7,659 nt of DNA from positions 1 to 7,659 of the forward strand of contig JACRFF010000105.1 of NCBI GenBank assembly GCA_016218005.1. Direction: 5' to 3'. Shown piece by piece: positions 6,585 through 7,659 of this stretch (position 1 is its first letter; every line of letters starts with the position of its first letter). This DNA comes from Ignavibacteriales bacterium (GTDB taxonomy: Bacteria > Bacteroidota > Ignavibacteria > UBA10030). Under the pieces are notes generated by a model. That model worked only from the letters and a program-made list of their open reading frames with translations. It searched no databases and was not told where the DNA came from. Made by a program: the position numbers and the translations under genes.

Positions 6585-6646
6585 AAACGCCAAGCCTTAA
6601 CAACGAGCTTCCCACTTGGCTTGTTGAATGGAGAAGGTTGGCGTTT
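6585..6646 (-). promoter_or_regulatory. nested, competing inverted repeats in the presumed 5' leader of the heme-barrel mRNA
   Basis: AAACGCCAA (6585-6593) is a perfect inverted copy of TTGGCGTTT (6638-6646). Inside, CAAGCC (6591-6596) pairs perfectly with GGCTTG (6618-6623), and AACAA (6599-6603) can pair with TTGTT (6621-6625). CAAGCC overlaps the outer arm by three bases, so the 3' segment of the transcript can choose between two partners. The element begins 62 bases upstream of the ATG. It could be a leader RNA switch, a protein-binding operator or chance. No known riboswitch class was recognised. Confidence 0.4.
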
Positions 6647-6667
6647 GAGATTTCCCTGATGGTTGAA

Positions 6668-6685
6668 GTGCCGCAACATCGGCAC
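6668..6685. repeat. short perfect hairpin
   Basis: GTGCCG (6668-6673) and CGGCAC (6680-6685) flank a 6-base loop, CAACAT. There is no T-run on either strand. It lies 21 bases upstream (in the minus-strand sense) of the competing repeats and may belong to the same leader structure. Confidence 0.35.
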
Positions 6686-7035
6686 ACGGTTGTGGAAAGC
6701 AAAGACGATGAGCCAGAACTGGGCGATTCGCGATTTCACGTTTGGACAAGCCTGGCCGTGGAACAAAAATAACGACCAGAACAAGAGCGAAAACACTTGT
6801 TATTTTTCTCAGCGAAGGACTCATTGAACTCGCCAGAGCACTGCAAAATGTATGCCTTGATGATTTAGACCAAATGGTGGTAATTTCGCCACGTGAAATG
6901 AAATCGTTCTCAGAACTTCAAAATCCGTTCTTGGATGTGAGAAATGATCTCAGCAAATCCTTCGTGCGCACGTTCCCGTCGTCGCACCGCAATGTTTCTG
7001 CTCCCACCAACTGAGCCTGCAAACCCAACTGCCGA

Positions 7036-7659
7036 CTACGCGGATTCACTTCTCACACTATCGTTCGATTGTAGTGGAGAAGCTTGCTGAGGAGTGTGTC
7101 GTTCGATCAGTTCTTTGGCAAGCTCGAGATAGGCGAGCGTTCCCTTCGATGTTGCGTTGAAGAGGACGGAGGGTTTGCCGTAGAACGAAGCTTCGGTGAG
7201 ATGAGTATTCTTCGGAATGTTGGTTCGAAGTACATAACGTCGGAATCGCGTTTGGAGTTCGCGGTCGGTGATTTCGGTGACTTTTGTTTTCGGCTCGTAC
7301 ATCGTCTGGAGAATGCCTTCGATCTTTAAGTTCCGATTGGCGGCTTCGTACACCCAGTCGAGATAGCGAATAAGTTTCTCGATAGCTTCGAGCGAAAAAT
7401 GCCCCGACTTGATCGGAATCAGGATCGTATCGGCGGCGGTCATCGCGACGGTCGTCAATCCGCGCAACACCGGCGGCGTGTCGATGATAACGTAGTCGTA
7501 GTGCGGCAGCAACGGTCGAATCAGATTTTTCAACAGCGTTCGATTTTCCGCCAACCGCATGATGCGCTCTTCGTGCTGGGTCGTGCGGACATTCACCGGA
7601 ATGAAATCGAGAAACGCCAGCTCGGTGCGATGGATGATTTGATTCATCGAATGCACAAA
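7036..7659 (-). CDS. ParA-family ATPase, C-terminal part (5' truncated by window edge)
   Basis: The frame runs off the right edge, so the GTG near 7656 is likely internal and the P-loop (KGGVGKT-type) region lies outside. About 207 residues are visible. The LLPHYDYVIIDTPPVL segment (49-64) is the Walker B-like strand with the conserved Asp (D59). It is followed by LTTVAMTAADTILIPIKSGHFSLEAI, a typical ParA/Soj core with the 'P...(F/Y)(S/A)L.(G/A)' helix. Near the C-terminus, TNIPKNTHLTEASFYGKPSV (145-164) matches the 'IP.N..L.EA...GKP' block of chromosomal and plasmid ParA proteins. Members use ATP-driven nucleoid binding to segregate DNA or to position protein complexes. A parB would normally follow directly downstream, but that position is the gene-free region, so this may be an orphan ParA used for something other than chromosome segregation. 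Confidence 0.88.
   Translation of the reverse strand, partial: FVHSMNQIIHRTELAFLDFIPVNVRTTQHEERIMRLAENRTLLKNLIRPLLPHYDYVIIDTPPVLRGLTTVAMTAADTILIPIKSGHFSLEAIEKLIRYLDWVYEAANRNLKIEGILQTMYEPKTKVTEITDRELQTRFRRYVLRTNIPKNTHLTEASFYGKPSVLFNATSKGTLAYLELAKELIERHTPQQASPLQSNDSVRSESA

Larger units (their letters stand above)
6523..7035. other. 513-base region with no convincing gene
   Basis: The region separates the 3' end of the parA-like gene from the heme-barrel gene and must hold the promoter of the latter. Two weak small frames exist. A minus frame at 6597-6824 begins MSPSLRKITSVFALVLVVIF, which resembles a signal peptide, but the rest has no family character. A plus frame at 6742-7014 starts at TTG and has no ribosome site. 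They overlap on opposite strands, so at most one can be real. No terminator with a T-run was found for the parA-like gene. Confidence 0.5.

Noticed and set aside
6523..6702. 60-codon N-terminal extension of the heme-barrel frame
   Set aside because: It would bury the signal peptide inside the protein, has no ribosome site, and the internal ATG at 6522 has a perfect AAGGAG.
6764..6771. Minus-strand TATTTTTG fitting the Bacteroidota -7 consensus TAnnTTTG
   Set aside because: No TTG at the expected -33 distance, the region is A/T-rich, and the phylum is not certain, so it is not enough for a promoter call.
6906..6931. GTTCTCAGAAC palindrome followed by another GTTCT, reminiscent of a LexA-type operator
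   Set aside because: Half-site spacing fits no known box well, it lies nearly 400 bases from the nearest start, and a short palindrome is expected by chance.
1..7659. CRISPR arrays, tRNA or rRNA genes, insertion sequences
   Set aside because: No regularly spaced repeats, no cloverleaf with TTCGA arm, no rRNA-like stretch and no transposase frame were found by reading both strands.

Overview
The window looks like a chromosomal contig piece from a free-living Gram-negative bacterium. It has an outer-membrane beta-barrel gene, a secreted c-type cytochrome and a full bacterial valyl-tRNA synthetase. The style of ValS, the intergenic palindrome of the 'CGCAGAG/CGCAAAG' type and the heme-barrel family suggest the Bacteroidota/Chlorobiota/Ignavibacteriota group, possibly an uncultured ignavibacterium. 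This is an impression from sequence style and was not tested by a phylogeny.

Left edge, plus strand (2-1176): the end of a type II restriction-modification locus. The C-terminal target-recognition part of a TaqI/Eco57I-like adenine methyltransferase is cut by the window edge. It overlaps by ATGA with a 208-residue protein carrying a clear PD-(D/E)XK nuclease motif. A 233-base gene-free spacer with short inverted repeats separates it from the convergent genes to the right.

Centre, minus strand (1410-4594): valS (915 aa, zinc-type valyl-tRNA synthetase), followed 26 bases downstream by an OsmC-family thiol peroxidase-like gene, probably co-transcribed. A 62-base imperfect palindrome lies just upstream of valS.

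Right-centre, minus strand (4796-6522): a two-gene redox unit. The first gene encodes a 409-aa exported protein with one CxxCH heme site right after the signal peptide, fused to an outer-membrane beta-barrel. This is the architecture of Cyc2-type porin-cytochromes, which carry electrons across the outer membrane. The second encodes a small periplasmic monoheme cytochrome c that lacks the usual methionine heme ligand. A strong two-part hairpin lies between them, and a textbook Rho-independent terminator ends the unit. Together they could form a short electron conduit between the cell surface and the periplasm. This is the most interesting content of the window.

Right edge: 513 bases without a convincing gene (6523-7035), containing nested inverted repeats in the presumed leader of the porin-cytochrome mRNA. 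The 3' part of a ParA-family ATPase follows, running off the right edge. No parB lies downstream of it within the window.
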